In this document: piece after piece, positions 27,401 through 36,483 of the stretch
How positions within the stretch are numbered: the stretch's first letter is position 1
How the letters are laid out: the number at the start of each line of letters is the position of its first letter
DNA from: Pontiellaceae bacterium B1224
Lineage (GTDB): Bacteria > Verrucomicrobiota > Kiritimatiellia > Kiritimatiellales > Pontiellaceae
Direction: 5' to 3'
Assembly: GCA_029432815.1 (NCBI GenBank)
Contig: JAROBA010000012.1
Span: 61,270 to 125,269 of the forward strand
Length of the DNA: 64,000 bases
The notes under the pieces: model-generated
Databases searched by the model: none
What the model was told of the DNA's origin: nothing
The model's input: the letters and a program-made list of their open reading frames with translations, nothing else
Made by a program: the position numbers and the translations under genes

Positions 27401-28750
27401 ATGAATATAAAACGAATTATATTAGCAGGCGTCATGCTTGCATCCGGTTTGGCTGTACGTGCAGAACAACCGAATATCATCTTCATTTTTGCGGATGACT
27501 GGGGCTACGGCGATATGGGGAAACATGGCAGTACTTTCTGCCAAACCCCGAACCTCGACCGTATGGCGGAAGAGGGGATCGACTTCGCAAACTTTACCGT
27601 GAACAGCCCGGTCTGTTCGCCGAGTCGGGTGGCGGTGATGACCGGGCAGTTTCCGGCGCGGCAATGCATCCACCAACATTTTCAGGGCGTGAAAGCCCAC
27701 ATCAAACGGGGTATGCCCGACTGGCTCGATCCGCAGGCGCCGATGCTTCCGCGCATGATGCAGGAGGCCGGCTATGTGACCGGGCACTTCGGCAAGTGGC
27801 ATCTCGGCAGTTCAGCGGACTCGCCCGTGGAAGATGCATATGGGTATGATGCTTTCGCGACGTTTAACGGTTCGGGTAAAAATGAAATCCCCAAGGGCGG
27901 TTCTGTTTCCGTTGACCGTGCTGAAGAGTTTATTCTCGAACATCAGGATCAACCGTTTTTTGTGAATCTGTGGCTGCACGAAGCGCATACGCCGCACTTG
28001 CCGCAGGAGCGCTTTATGGAACAGTTCAAAGATCTCGGAGAAGCCGAGCAGGTCTATGCATCCATCATTGCAGAAGGCGACGAAGCCGTCGGGCGCATCC
28101 TGAAGTTGTTGCAGGAGCTGGACCTTGATGAAAAAACCCTCGTGGTCTTTTCCACGGACAATGGACCGGAGCATTCGACGGATGATAAAGGCCACAAAGG
28201 GCAGGGCCTGGGCAAGTTTTATTCCGTCGGCGAAACCGGCGGTTTGAAGGGCGAAAAGCGGTCGCTGTTTTCGGGCGGCATCCGGGTGCCTTTTGTGGTG
28301 CGCTGGCCGGGCGTGGTGCCGGCGGGCCAGACCGATACAACTTCGGTGGTAACGGCCGTCGATCTGCTGCCGACCTTTCTGGAAGCAGCGGGCATTGCAC
28401 TGCCGGAGGAATATGCGCCGGATGGTCAGAGTGTTTTCGCCGCCTTCAAAGGCGAGGAGTTTACGAGGACCAAGCCGATCTTCTGGGAGTGGCGCGGCGG
28501 GGATCAGCAGGAATATACCTGGCCTTCATTGGGGATTCGCGATGGTAAATGGAAACTGCTGGTAAACCCGGAAACGCAGAAGATGGAACTCTACGATCTG
28601 GAAAGTGACTGGGCGGAGAAAACGGATGTGTCCGCCAAATATCCCGAGGTGGTTCAGCAACTGTCCGAACAGCTTACTATCTGGAAACAGAGCTTGCCAA
28701 CAGAACCGCCGGCAGTCGCTCTTTCCAAAGCTCGGAAGAAAAAGGAATAA
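27401..28750 (+). CDS. Secreted S1-family sulfatase
   Basis: This 449-residue enzyme has a signal peptide, metal ligands in 'FIFADDWGYGD', the formylglycine motif C72-S-P-S-R, 'GKWHLG' and 'FSTDNGPEH'. The start at 27401 is chosen for its GAAGGAAG ribosome site and good signal peptide; earlier in-frame codons overlap the previous gene. It is the last gene of the four-gene polysaccharide run. Family layout suggests an exo- or endo-acting carbohydrate sulfatase, but the substrate cannot be read from sequence. Confidence 0.94.
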   Translation: MNIKRIILAGVMLASGLAVRAEQPNIIFIFADDWGYGDMGKHGSTFCQTPNLDRMAEEGIDFANFTVNSPVCSPSRVAVMTGQFPARQCIHQHFQGVKAHIKRGMPDWLDPQAPMLPRMMQEAGYVTGHFGKWHLGSSADSPVEDAYGYDAFATFNGSGKNEIPKGGSVSVDRAEEFILEHQDQPFFVNLWLHEAHTPHLPQERFMEQFKDLGEAEQVYASIIAEGDEAVGRILKLLQELDLDEKTLVVFSTDNGPEHSTDDKGHKGQGLGKFYSVGETGGLKGEKRSLFSGGIRVPFVVRWPGVVPAGQTDTTSVVTAVDLLPTFLEAAGIALPEEYAPDGQSVFAAFKGEEFTRTKPIFWEWRGGDQQEYTWPSLGIRDGKWKLLVNPETQKMELYDLESDWAEKTDVSAKYPEVVQQLSEQLTIWKQSLPTEPPAVALSKARKKKE

Positions 28751-28832
28751 AGGAAGGAAAATCGTGCAGCTGACCTTTTAAAGCGGCTGTATGAATTCAG
28801 CAACCACCCGGATTATTAAACAGGACTGTTCG

Positions 28833-29726
28833 TCATGAAATTGCTGCGGGTCGTTGCCTGGCGTGGCGCCACTGTCTGGGCGACTGCCCGTATATGCGTT
28901 TAAACTCTCGGCTGAATTGAGAGGAACTCACGTAGCCCACATCCATCGCCGCTTCATTCACATTCATTCCTCCGGCAATCTTCATGGCGGCGCTGTTCAG
29001 CCGCATAGACTTTACAAACTGGATGGGCGACACTCGGGTCGCCTGCTTGAATTTGCGGTGGAACACGGCCCGGCTCATCCCCGCCTTTGCGGCCAGCTCT
29101 TCGATGGTGACTGTTTTGTCGAGGCGGGAAGACACATACTCAATGGCCCGTGCGATTTCATTACCCACGCCAAATGCGCGTCGAGCGGAATCTCCCGCAT
29201 CCCCCTTCAATACTGCGTAGTACAGCTCCCGAAGCCGACCGTCCCCAAGAACCGCCGTATCTGCCGGGCTGTCCCCCAACTGCAAAAGCCGCTGCAGCGC
29301 TTCAGAGAATGCGTCGTCCCAGCGGGCGAGTGCAATCCCCGGAGGGAGCGGACCGCCCCGAGGCTTTCGAATGGCCCCCGCGGCGTTTTCCATTGCAATG
29401 GCCAGTTCGGTCATCACGCGCGTATCCAGGGCAATCATCACGCCCAGGAGGGGATGATCCGGCGAAGCAGTGGGCGTCCCCGCCTCGACTGGCATCGACA
29501 GGGAACAGCACATGTATTGACTGCTGTCGTACTCATATCGCTTACCATCCAGCAGGGCTTCCTTGGCCCCGCTTACAATGGCCACAACGGTAGGTTCGTA
29601 CACTGCCGGGGCGCAACGAACCGGCTCCGTAATCCGAAAGAGCTGCACCCCCTTCACTCCGGTTTCCACCAGGCCATCCCTGCGGATCCTGTTTTCAATG
29701 AGTTGTTTGATCTGTTGTTTGCTCAT
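28833..29726 (-). CDS. AraC-family transcriptional regulator
   Basis: This 297-residue protein has an AraC_N cupin-type domain (about 20-180; 'YEPTVVAIVSGAKEALLDGK') and two C-terminal helix-turn-helices (about 190-290; 'VTIEELAAKAGMSRAVFHRK' and 'AAMDVGYVSSSQFSREFKR'). It resembles the YqhC-type subgroup that responds to aldehydes. It is divergent from the short-chain dehydrogenase at 29880 and probably regulates it. It converges on the sulfatase gene and reads against it. Confidence 0.9.
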   Translation of the reverse strand: MSKQQIKQLIENRIRRDGLVETGVKGVQLFRITEPVRCAPAVYEPTVVAIVSGAKEALLDGKRYEYDSSQYMCCSLSMPVEAGTPTASPDHPLLGVMIALDTRVMTELAIAMENAAGAIRKPRGGPLPPGIALARWDDAFSEALQRLLQLGDSPADTAVLGDGRLRELYYAVLKGDAGDSARRAFGVGNEIARAIEYVSSRLDKTVTIEELAAKAGMSRAVFHRKFKQATRVSPIQFVKSMRLNSAAMKIAGGMNVNEAAMDVGYVSSSQFSREFKRIYGQSPRQWRHARQRPAAIS

Positions 29727-29788
29727 GTAATCAACGTAACCCTACAAAACGCATAACTCAATATAATGATACAATTAGGCATGTATTA

Positions 29789-29801
29789 GCGATTATATCG
29801 C
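29789..29801. promoter_or_regulatory. Palindrome in the AraC/SDR divergent region
   Basis: GCGAT-TAT-ATCGC is a perfect 13-base interrupted palindrome in the 153-base gap between the divergent starts. It is a candidate operator. Confidence 0.3.
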
Positions 29802-29879
29802 CTATTAATGTCTTAAAACGATAGTTATGGTTTATTTAGACGCAGAAAATACCTGGCGTACAAACAAGGAGTTTGAACC

Positions 29880-30827
29880 ATGACCACTAAAAAACAATTT
29901 GGACCCAAAGGCTGGACCCCGGAGCAACTCGACTCTCTGGCTGGCAAAACCTATGTCATCACCGGAGCCAACGCCGGTGCGGGGTTTGAGGCAGCGCGCG
30001 TGTTGCTGTCTAAGGGCGCAACCGTGGTAATGATGAACCGCAATACCGATAAGTCTGCTGCCGCAATCGCGACTCTGAAACAGGAATTCGGCCCTGACGC
30101 TGACGTGACGTTTGTACGTACGGACCTAGCGGTGCTGGATTCTGTGCGGGAAGCGGCGGCGGAGGTACTGGAGAAGGTCCCCCGCATCGATGCGCTCATC
30201 TGCAACGCCGCCATTGCGCAGGTGGCCAAACAGGAGATCTCTGCTGATGGTTTTGAAAGTCAGCTGGGCGTGAACCACTTTGGTCATTTCCTCCTGTGTG
30301 GATTGCTCTTCGAACGGATCGAAGCGTCGAGCGGGCGCATCGTGGTCGTTGGCAGTAACGCGTATAAAATGGGGCTGAAGAAGATTCAGTTCGAAGACCT
30401 GAACTTCGACAGGAAGTACACCGCCTGGAACTCCTATGCTCAGAGCAAGCTGGCGCAGATGATGTTTGCCTACGAATTGCAGCGCCGGATTCAGGCTGCG
30501 GACAAGAGCGTTGAGGTTCAAGTCTGCCATCCGGGTGCGTCACGAACCAATCTGCTGAAGGACACTGCCAGCACGTTTAACAAGATCGTCTGGTCCATAC
30601 TCTCCCGGTTCATCGCACAATCCGCCGAAAAAGGCGCCTGGCCCGAAGTCATGTGCGCAACGGCAGCGGGGCTGAAGTTCAAGACGCTTTATGGCCCGAC
30701 AAAAAGATCCCAAACGGTCGGCCCCGTCGGCGAATGTCCGCTGGATGAGTGTGCCTTGAACCGGGGGGCGGCTGCCAAACTCTGGACGCTCTCTGAGCAG
30801 AAGACGTCTCTGAGCTGGTCGCTGTAG
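29880..30827 (+). CDS. Short-chain dehydrogenase/reductase
   Basis: This 315-residue NAD(P)-dependent oxidoreductase has a Rossmann motif TGANAGAGFE (residues 28-37), 'NAAIAQVAK' after the NNAG position, and catalytic Ser in 'VVVGSNAYKMG' with Tyr/Lys in 'YAQSKLAQ' (YxxxK). Overall it resembles the retinol dehydrogenase/protochlorophyllide-reductase-like SDRs. AAGGAG lies 9 bases before the ATG. Its divergent AraC regulator suggests induction by a small aldehyde or related compound; the substrate is unknown. Confidence 0.9.
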   Translation: MTTKKQFGPKGWTPEQLDSLAGKTYVITGANAGAGFEAARVLLSKGATVVMMNRNTDKSAAAIATLKQEFGPDADVTFVRTDLAVLDSVREAAAEVLEKVPRIDALICNAAIAQVAKQEISADGFESQLGVNHFGHFLLCGLLFERIEASSGRIVVVGSNAYKMGLKKIQFEDLNFDRKYTAWNSYAQSKLAQMMFAYELQRRIQAADKSVEVQVCHPGASRTNLLKDTASTFNKIVWSILSRFIAQSAEKGAWPEVMCATAAGLKFKTLYGPTKRSQTVGPVGECPLDECALNRGAAAKLWTLSEQKTSLSWSL

Positions 30828-31016
30828 TTCGGCTGGAAAAGAAAGAAAAGGCTCGGGATCAGCATTCGGATAGCAGGTAAAGCTATAAGATGCTGTCTTC
30901 TGTGTTCCTCTTTGGGTGCTTTAAATTGAACTTCATCGAGAATTGAATGTCAGCTGGTAGGTCGGGACCCTATAATTCACGATCCCGTTTCAAAAAAACG
31001 ATAGAGAGGCTCGTCT

Positions 31017-32288
31017 ATGAAAATCCGGACTTTATTAATTCTTACATTGTGCGCATTCACGAGCGTGTCCTTTGCGGGAAGTGTTTATGCCAGCGATGGA
31101 GGACAGCCGTGGATGAAGTGGTCTACGAAAACAATCAAGCCGGCCAGAAGGGTCGATCCGGTCAATTCGTTTGGCGGATCGGAAAAACATAAACTGAAAG
31201 CGACCGGCTTTTTCTACGTGACTGAAAAGTCGAACAAGTGGTGGATGGTTGATCCGGACGGGCATCTGTTTTTTATGACGGGGCTGAATTCGGTCGAGTC
31301 CAAACGAGTGGGGCGGTCTGACTCCGAGGCATGGGCGCAGGAGACCTACGAGCTGATGCGGATGCATGGGTTCAACACCATTGGGCGCTGGTCGGAACAG
31401 GATGCATTTCAGGCGGCAGGGGTTCCGGTTCCGTGGTGCAATACAACCAGTTTTGCGAAAGACTACGACAAGCAGCGCGCTACGGAAAACGGCGAGAGCC
31501 GGTTTCCAAATCAGACGCTGCCTGTATTCGATAAAGAATGGCCGGCGTTTTGCGAGGAATATGCCCAGCAGCAAATTGGCCATTTGAAAGACGACAAGTG
31601 GCTGATCGGCCATTTTTCCGATAATGAAATTCCATTTCGTCCCGATGCGCTCAGCAAATATCTTTCCCTGCCCAGCGATGATGCCGGCTATAAAGGGGCC
31701 CGGGCCTGGATGCGCGAAAACAACTACAAACAATCCAAGGTTACGGATGAACGTGTTCAGCAGGAATTTCTGGAGCATGTGGCACGCCTCTACTATGAAA
31801 CCGTGGCCGGGGCGATCCACAAGGCCGATCCAAACCATATGTATCTAGGCAGCCGGTTGCATGGGCGCAGCATCAGTCCCGCAACGATTACGGCGGCCGG
31901 CGCATGTGATATCATTTCTATCAACTACTACCACCGCTGGGAACCGGAACAGTCCCGCATGAAGGATTGGGAAAACTGGTCGAACAGCCCGTTTTTTATC
32001 AGTGAATTCTACGCCATGAAAGTCGCCCGCGAAAATATACCGTCCGATGCCGGAGCAGGATTCCGGGTGAAGACCCATGAGGACGCCGTCGAGTTCTACC
32101 ACACGCACACCGTTGCGCTTTTGAAAAAAGTGCCCAGCTGTGTCGGCTGGCACTGGTTTAAATATGCCGATGATGCCCCGGATTTTCAGAAGGGGATTGT
32201 TTCATCTGAGGGCGAGGTGCAACAGACCCTGCTGGACGGAATGAAGATCGTGAACGCTCAGGTTTATTCGCTGCGCGGATTGCGATAA
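31017..32288 (+). CDS. Secreted agarase-like glycoside hydrolase
   Basis: This 423-residue exported enzyme has a signal peptide ending near 'VYASDGG'. The fold reads as a clan GH-A TIM barrel: 'WWMVDPDGHLFFMTGLNSVE', 'MHGFNTIGRW', the acid/base Glu in 'SDNEIP' (E204) and the nucleophile in 'FISEFYAM' (E330). The 'WWMVDPDGHLFF' segment is typical of GH50-type and related agarases/porphyranases. It probably cleaves a red-algal galactan. GAGAGG precedes the ATG. It stands alone, with a TTCCAA palindrome downstream (32345). Confidence 0.8.
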   Translation: MKIRTLLILTLCAFTSVSFAGSVYASDGGQPWMKWSTKTIKPARRVDPVNSFGGSEKHKLKATGFFYVTEKSNKWWMVDPDGHLFFMTGLNSVESKRVGRSDSEAWAQETYELMRMHGFNTIGRWSEQDAFQAAGVPVPWCNTTSFAKDYDKQRATENGESRFPNQTLPVFDKEWPAFCEEYAQQQIGHLKDDKWLIGHFSDNEIPFRPDALSKYLSLPSDDAGYKGARAWMRENNYKQSKVTDERVQQEFLEHVARLYYETVAGAIHKADPNHMYLGSRLHGRSISPATITAAGACDIISINYYHRWEPEQSRMKDWENWSNSPFFISEFYAMKVARENIPSDAGAGFRVKTHEDAVEFYHTHTVALLKKVPSCVGWHWFKYADDAPDFQKGIVSSEGEVQQTLLDGMKIVNAQVYSLRGLR

Positions 32289-32344
32289 TTCGCAGTATTC
32301 CTCTGCTCCTCCACAGGATGCGGGATGGGGCGCGGGGAAAGGAG

Positions 32345-32359
32345 TTCCAATCATTGGAA
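32345..32359. repeat. TTCCAA-N3-TTGGAA palindrome (perfect)
   Basis: In the gap between the agarase-like gene and the SHD1 gene; no coding constraint applies here. Confidence 0.9.
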
Positions 32360-32570
32360 TAATGACTGCAATGTGATGACTCGAGGGAAAGTCCGGCAGG
32401 TAAATAATTTGGGTGGAAAATAAACGGGAAGGTCGACGGGTATTCTTAGCCTGAAACGATTCTGGTCGGGATATACTTTCCGGAAAAAGAACTGTGCAAA
32501 CGAAGTTTGGAGTAATACGATCGTTCCGTTGGACTTATAGATCTACACATGAAGACTGTATAGGTTAATT

Positions 32571-33293
32571 ATGAAGACTATTCATTCCAAAAAATGGGTA
32601 TTACCCTGTTTGTTACTGGTTTTGGTGAGCCTGGTTGCCAGCCTGGCGGTCGCTGATGACTTTTCGCAGCTGCATAAACCCAGAGTCTTCACTCTGTTAG
32701 ACGATAAGCCCGTCACGTTAAAAGTCCTAGGCTGGAATCCGCAAAGTAAAAAGTTTCATGTTGAAAGTGGCAATGGGAATAGGATTTGGATAAGTCCGGC
32801 GAAATTCAAAGATAAAGACCAATCTTACTTCAAAGAATGGATTTCAGCTCAATGGTTTTTGTCTAACAATAAGCTCTATGTCTCAGCCAAAAGAGTAACC
32901 AAAGGAGACCATGTTTCTTATAACGTATCCGTACATAATAAAACCTCTGTTGACTATGCAAAAGTATCTCTGAATTACGAGGTGGAACGGGTATGGGATA
33001 ATTATGAATCGGGAGAAGAGGAAAATAAAAACGTACCCGGGAAAATTTTTATAGGATTGATTAAGGCCGGATCACAAAAAGCGTTTAAGACCCAGCCTGT
33101 CAGGGCTGATGAGACCTTTAGAACTGTTTACAGCCCGGATCTGGTGAGGGTATCTAGCGGAGTGGGTTATACATACACCCATGAAGTTCCAGAAAAAACC
33201 GGGAAAGAAAAAGTGAACGGCATACGGCTCAAATTTCTAGGGCCCAAGCTCGATAATGTTCAGATTATCAGAGAGGTTTACTTCGAAAAATGA
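32571..33293 (+). CDS. Exported SHD1-like hypothetical protein
   Basis: This 240-residue protein has a signal peptide (about 1-28) and then an SHD1-like beta module (about 35-85) with 'FTLLDDKPVTLKVLGWNPQS' and 'WISPAKFKDKDQSYFKEW'. The rest looks like a beta-sandwich with no family I recognise ('HVSYNVSVHNKTSVDYAKVS'). The product at 49547 has the same layout (SHD1 plus a beta-rich domain), so they are probably paralogous in design. Its stop overlaps the next frame (ATGA). Confidence 0.65.
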   Translation: MKTIHSKKWVLPCLLLVLVSLVASLAVADDFSQLHKPRVFTLLDDKPVTLKVLGWNPQSKKFHVESGNGNRIWISPAKFKDKDQSYFKEWISAQWFLSNNKLYVSAKRVTKGDHVSYNVSVHNKTSVDYAKVSLNYEVERVWDNYESGEEENKNVPGKIFIGLIKAGSQKAFKTQPVRADETFRTVYSPDLVRVSSGVGYTYTHEVPEKTGKEKVNGIRLKFLGPKLDNVQIIREVYFEK

Positions 33294-33463
33294 GTGTCAG
33301 AACTATTGTTTGTCTAGTGAATCGTGCGCTCCGTCTTACTAGTCCGGAAAATTTTTACCACCCGCTGAACTGGTGGAGGGCGCTGAGATACAGAGGATTG
33401 GGTGCTCAGCATCTCGGCGCCTCTGAGGTGAAAAATCCGCACTGGACGATAAGGTTCCAAATA

Positions 33464-34747
33464 GTGAAACCGTTTGCTGTGCTGATGATGCTGTACTTCT
33501 CGTTCAATTGCACGGCCCAGGAGATGCGGGAGTGGCGATCCAGAGATGGCTCGCAAACGTTATCCGCGAAATATATAGCACTCAGAAATGGTAAAGACGT
33601 CTTGTTGCTTGGCAAAGAGAAGCAGCACGTGAAGGTGCCTGTTGAAAAATTATCTGCTGAAGATCAGGAATATGTATTCCAGGCAGAAAGCAGTCGCGCT
33701 CTCAAGAGTACGGGGGGGCAGATTCGGGGGCTCGACTACAAGCAGGGGGAAATCCTGGGTCCGCTCGATGCTATAGATGGTTCGAGTTTTTTTCTCTATG
33801 TTCCTGAATCTATGGCCAGAGACCGGTTAGTGCCTCTGATGCTTTTCACGGGGCCAACGGGTGGAAAGATGAAGTACATCAACGAGCTCGTCGGCGGAGC
33901 GGAAGTTACGGGATGGATCGTTGCCGTAGCCATTGAATCGGATTATTACAACTCGGTAGACGTTAACAGATCAATTTGCAACAGCATTGTGCAAACCCTG
34001 TTAAATACTGCTCCGGTTGATCGGCGACGGCTCTATTTCGCGGGCTTTTCGGCAGGCGCATCGGTGAGTTATTATAGCGGGGAGAAGTGGAAGGCGTGTG
34101 GATTAATTCCGATGAGCACGTACATCCCCCCAAGACTCGACCCGCCCACATGTGATTCCATCATCATCACCGGAGGGAGTGATTTTAATCGTTATACAAG
34201 TGCATACGCGCGGAAAGAAATTGGGAAGAATGCGGTTCACTGGTTTCATGGTGAAGGACACAAGACCGCTCCTCCCTGGATGATGCACGATGCAATGGCG
34301 CTGCTGGAAGCCCGGTTTCTTGAACGTAATTCAAATAACAATAAGCAGGAGATGAGTTCGTATATCTATTCAATGATGAATTGGATTGGTGGGTTTAAGG
34401 AAAATGATCCCCATCGTGCATACTATTGGGTATGTTATTTAAAAAGCACATTTCAACTTAACGCTCTGCAGCTGATGAAACTGGATTCGCTTTTTGAAGA
34501 ACTGGATAAGAATGAACAAAACAGGCTCTATACGAAGGGGCTCGACGATCTTGATGAACTCTCTCAATCCTATCTTGCTGAAATAACAAGGGAATCCAAA
34601 TTGAATTTTGAAGATACTGCATTAATCGCTGAGTGCGAACCATTGATACAAACGTATAAAAATACTCCCGTTATAAAAGATGCTTTGGAGGCCTTGTGTA
34701 TGCAGACCGATGAGCCTGCATGTGTGCAGCCCCATTGGGAGGAGTGA
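33464..34747 (+). CDS. Exported SHD1 domain / alpha-beta-hydrolase protein
   Basis: An SHD1 module (EMREWRSRDGSQTLSAKYIA ... VPVEKLSAEDQEYV) is followed by an alpha/beta hydrolase with 'FFLYVPESM', nucleophile Ser in 'FAGFSAGAS' and a candidate His in 'GEGHKTAP'. This resembles PHB-depolymerase-like esterases. I prefer GTG 33464 as start because it gives a clean signal peptide (MKPFAVLMMLYFSFNCTAQ) with AAGG upstream. ATG 33290, which overlaps the previous stop, would add 58 residues of poor quality ahead of that signal. The C-terminal 130 residues look helical and unknown. Confidence 0.65.
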   Translation: MKPFAVLMMLYFSFNCTAQEMREWRSRDGSQTLSAKYIALRNGKDVLLLGKEKQHVKVPVEKLSAEDQEYVFQAESSRALKSTGGQIRGLDYKQGEILGPLDAIDGSSFFLYVPESMARDRLVPLMLFTGPTGGKMKYINELVGGAEVTGWIVAVAIESDYYNSVDVNRSICNSIVQTLLNTAPVDRRRLYFAGFSAGASVSYYSGEKWKACGLIPMSTYIPPRLDPPTCDSIIITGGSDFNRYTSAYARKEIGKNAVHWFHGEGHKTAPPWMMHDAMALLEARFLERNSNNNKQEMSSYIYSMMNWIGGFKENDPHRAYYWVCYLKSTFQLNALQLMKLDSLFEELDKNEQNRLYTKGLDDLDELSQSYLAEITRESKLNFEDTALIAECEPLIQTYKNTPVIKDALEALCMQTDEPACVQPHWEE

Positions 34748-34956
34748 AATCGACCTGAGCCCATAAAACCATCGCCGCATAGATGTTCAACTGGATTTGT
34801 CATGGTCCAAAAAGGTCTTTTACTAAATTCCCGAAGATCGGCTGATTTCCTCATTTGTTCGCACTGGACGCTGAAGGGAAGATGCTGCATTCGCAGGGTG
34901 GAGGCCGGTGGTTCTTATCATGAAGGTGTCGTGCTCAAAATTTTTTAATAAATGGA

Positions 34957-35105
34957 TTTCGCCCGTTTGGCGCAAGCCCATAATAAAGGCACCGATCTGC
35001 GCTTCGAAAGCCTCGCCCCGACATAATGTCGGTCATGGCTGCGGCCGCTTCGGCACGGGTCAGGGTTTCGTGGCGGACGAGTTTGGCCATGACGTCTTTA
35101 AGCAT
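34957..35105 (-). pseudogene. Truncated, frameshifted second trpD
   Basis: The frame opens MLKDVMAKLVRHETLTRAEA and matches the N-terminus of the complete trpD (13972) almost residue for residue through 'AAAMTDIMSG'. It then shifts by one frame and continues as 'EAFEAQIGAFIMGLRQTGE' before the homology stops abruptly. GGGAG sits before the ATG as in the intact gene. It can encode no enzyme. Confidence 0.85.
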
Positions 35106-35222
35106 GATTGTGCTCCCTGAAGTTTCCAATCAATGGAAGACGATATTCCAAGGGTGGAAGATGAAAAGGAGGGAGCACAAAAAAAGAGCGTCCGGAAGGG
35201 CGGGCTCGGCCAAGTTTCTTTT

Positions 35223-35261
35223 TTTAAGCTGATTTTAAGATTCCGTTTAGTTCCATTTAAG
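35223..35261 (+). promoter_or_regulatory. Phased TTTAAG direct repeats (operator) before DUF2231 gene
   Basis: Four six-base boxes start at 35223, 35234, 35245 and 35256, exactly 11 bases apart: TTTAAG, TTTAAG, GTTTAG, TTTAAG. Eleven-base direct repeats are how OmpR/PhoB-type dimers bind. The same array lies before the rubrerythrin gene (37869). Confidence 0.75.
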
Positions 35262-35302
35262 GTTCGGGGGATACAGTGGGCAGAAACTAAAGGAGACACT
35301 CT

Positions 35303-35785
35303 ATGTTTGATTTGACCCATATACACCCGATGATTGTTCATTTTCCGATTGCGCTGTTGTTTGTTGGTTTCATGAGTGATCTGATCGGGCTGGTGACCAA
35401 GAAAGAATTCTTCAACAATGCCGGATTTTACCTGCTGATTCTTGGAACTCTGGGCGTGATTGCCGCGTTCCTTTCCGGGGAGGCTGCCGGAGATGGGGTG
35501 ATGGAGGCCGGTGCGCTGGGGCAGGCGCTGGAAATGCATGAAGCTGCGGCGGAGCTTTCGCTTTGGCTGATGGTGGGAACGGCGCTCGTCCGGATTGGAG
35601 CGGTGCTGTTGAAGAAATACAAAGGTGCCGTGAAGGCGGTGGCTCTGTTGCTTTTTCTGGTGGGTGTGCTTTCGATTGCCCGAACCGGTTATTATGGCGG
35701 AGAGCTTGTATTCAAGCATGCGGCGGGCGTACAGATTGATCTGGGGATCGACTTTGGTTCGCTGGGTGGTGAGGATGTCGATTGA
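35303..35785 (+). CDS. DUF2231 membrane protein
   Basis: This 160-residue protein has four predicted membrane helices. It opens with 'DLTHIHPMIVHFPIALLFVG', the His-containing first helix that marks DUF2231 (SirB-like/cytochrome-b561-like) proteins. Helices also carry 'LEMHEAAAELSLWL' and 'AVALLLFLVGVLSIARTGYY'. The His residues may bind haem or metal, which is inference. It is the first gene after the phased boxes and precedes a response regulator by 28 bases, so it is likely part of that regulon. Confidence 0.82.
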   Translation: MFDLTHIHPMIVHFPIALLFVGFMSDLIGLVTKKEFFNNAGFYLLILGTLGVIAAFLSGEAAGDGVMEAGALGQALEMHEAAAELSLWLMVGTALVRIGAVLLKKYKGAVKAVALLLFLVGVLSIARTGYYGGELVFKHAAGVQIDLGIDFGSLGGEDVD

Positions 35786-35813
35786 TGTGGGGTAAGCCAA
35801 TGAAGGGGTACCG

Positions 35814-36482
35814 ATGCGCGTTTTGATTGTTGAGGACGAAAAAGGAATTTTGAATTTTCTGAAGGAAGGACTTCAGGAAGAAAATTTTGCCGTGGATACC
35901 GCTCAGGACGGGAACGAGGGGCTGGAACTGGCGCTGACCAATGAGTACGATATCGTTTTGCTGGACTGGATGGTTCCGGGTGTCAGCGGTATCGAGATCT
36001 GCCGGCAGATCCGTAAGCAGGAGAGTTCGGTTCCGGTTATTTTTCTGACAGCTAAGGACACGGTTCATGATGCCGTTTTCGGATTGGAGGCGGGAGCCAA
36101 CGACTATATCAGGAAGCCGTTCGAATTCGAGGAGCTGCTGGCGAGGATTCGGGTGCAGCTCCGCGCGAACGGCAGTGAGCATGCCCGGCTTGAACTTGGA
36201 AATATTTACCTGAATCTGGATACGCACCAGATGTTCAAGGCCGAAAAGGAAATCAAGCTGACCCAGAAGGAGTTTGCGTTGCTGGAGTTTCTGATCCGCA
36301 ACAAAGGCAAGGTATGCACCCGTACGCGCATCATCGAGCACGTATGGGATATTCATTTCGATTCCGACACCTCAGTCATCGATGTTTACATTAATTTCCT
36401 GCGCAAGAAACTCGATACCGGCGACGGGGTTAATCACATCGGCACGGTCCGGGGCGTGGGCTACATCGCTCGGGAGGATTAA
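35814..36482 (+). CDS. OmpR/PhoB-family response regulator
   Basis: This 222-residue protein has a receiver domain (1-118: 'LIVEDEKG', phospho-acceptor in 'IVLLDWMVPGVSG', 'FLTAKD', 'YIRKPFE') and a winged-helix DNA-binding domain (about 130-222: 'ELGNIYLNLDTHQMF', 'LTQKEFALLEFLIRNKGKV', 'IGTVRGVGYIA'). It is followed 1 base later by its kinase. This class binds 11-base direct repeats, so it is the obvious candidate to bind the TTTAAG arrays at 35223 and 37869. Confidence 0.94.
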   Translation: MRVLIVEDEKGILNFLKEGLQEENFAVDTAQDGNEGLELALTNEYDIVLLDWMVPGVSGIEICRQIRKQESSVPVIFLTAKDTVHDAVFGLEAGANDYIRKPFEFEELLARIRVQLRANGSEHARLELGNIYLNLDTHQMFKAEKEIKLTQKEFALLEFLIRNKGKVCTRTRIIEHVWDIHFDSDTSVIDVYINFLRKKLDTGDGVNHIGTVRGVGYIARED

Positions 36483-36483
36483 A

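Larger units (their letters stand above)
34748..35302. other. Intergenic stretch with trpD relic and repeats
   Basis: Apart from the trpD relic, this 555-base gap contains a one-mismatch TTCCAA palindrome (35124) and GACGATATTCCAAGG, which is also found upstream of the intact trpD (15059-15073). It also holds AAAAAAAGAGCGTCCGG (35178), identical to one half of the rplT terminator at 38663. The phased TTTAAG boxes follow at 35223. No other gene is visible. Confidence 0.5.

Noticed and set aside
26269..27486. 405-codon minus-strand frame opposite the sulfatase fusion
   Set aside because: It crosses two sense genes on the other strand and shows no domain; rejected as a shadow frame.
35178..35194. 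Functional terminator before the phased boxes
   Set aside because: It matches only one arm of the rplT terminator (AAAAAAAGAGCGTCCGG) and cannot fold alone; it is probably a chance or recombination leftover.
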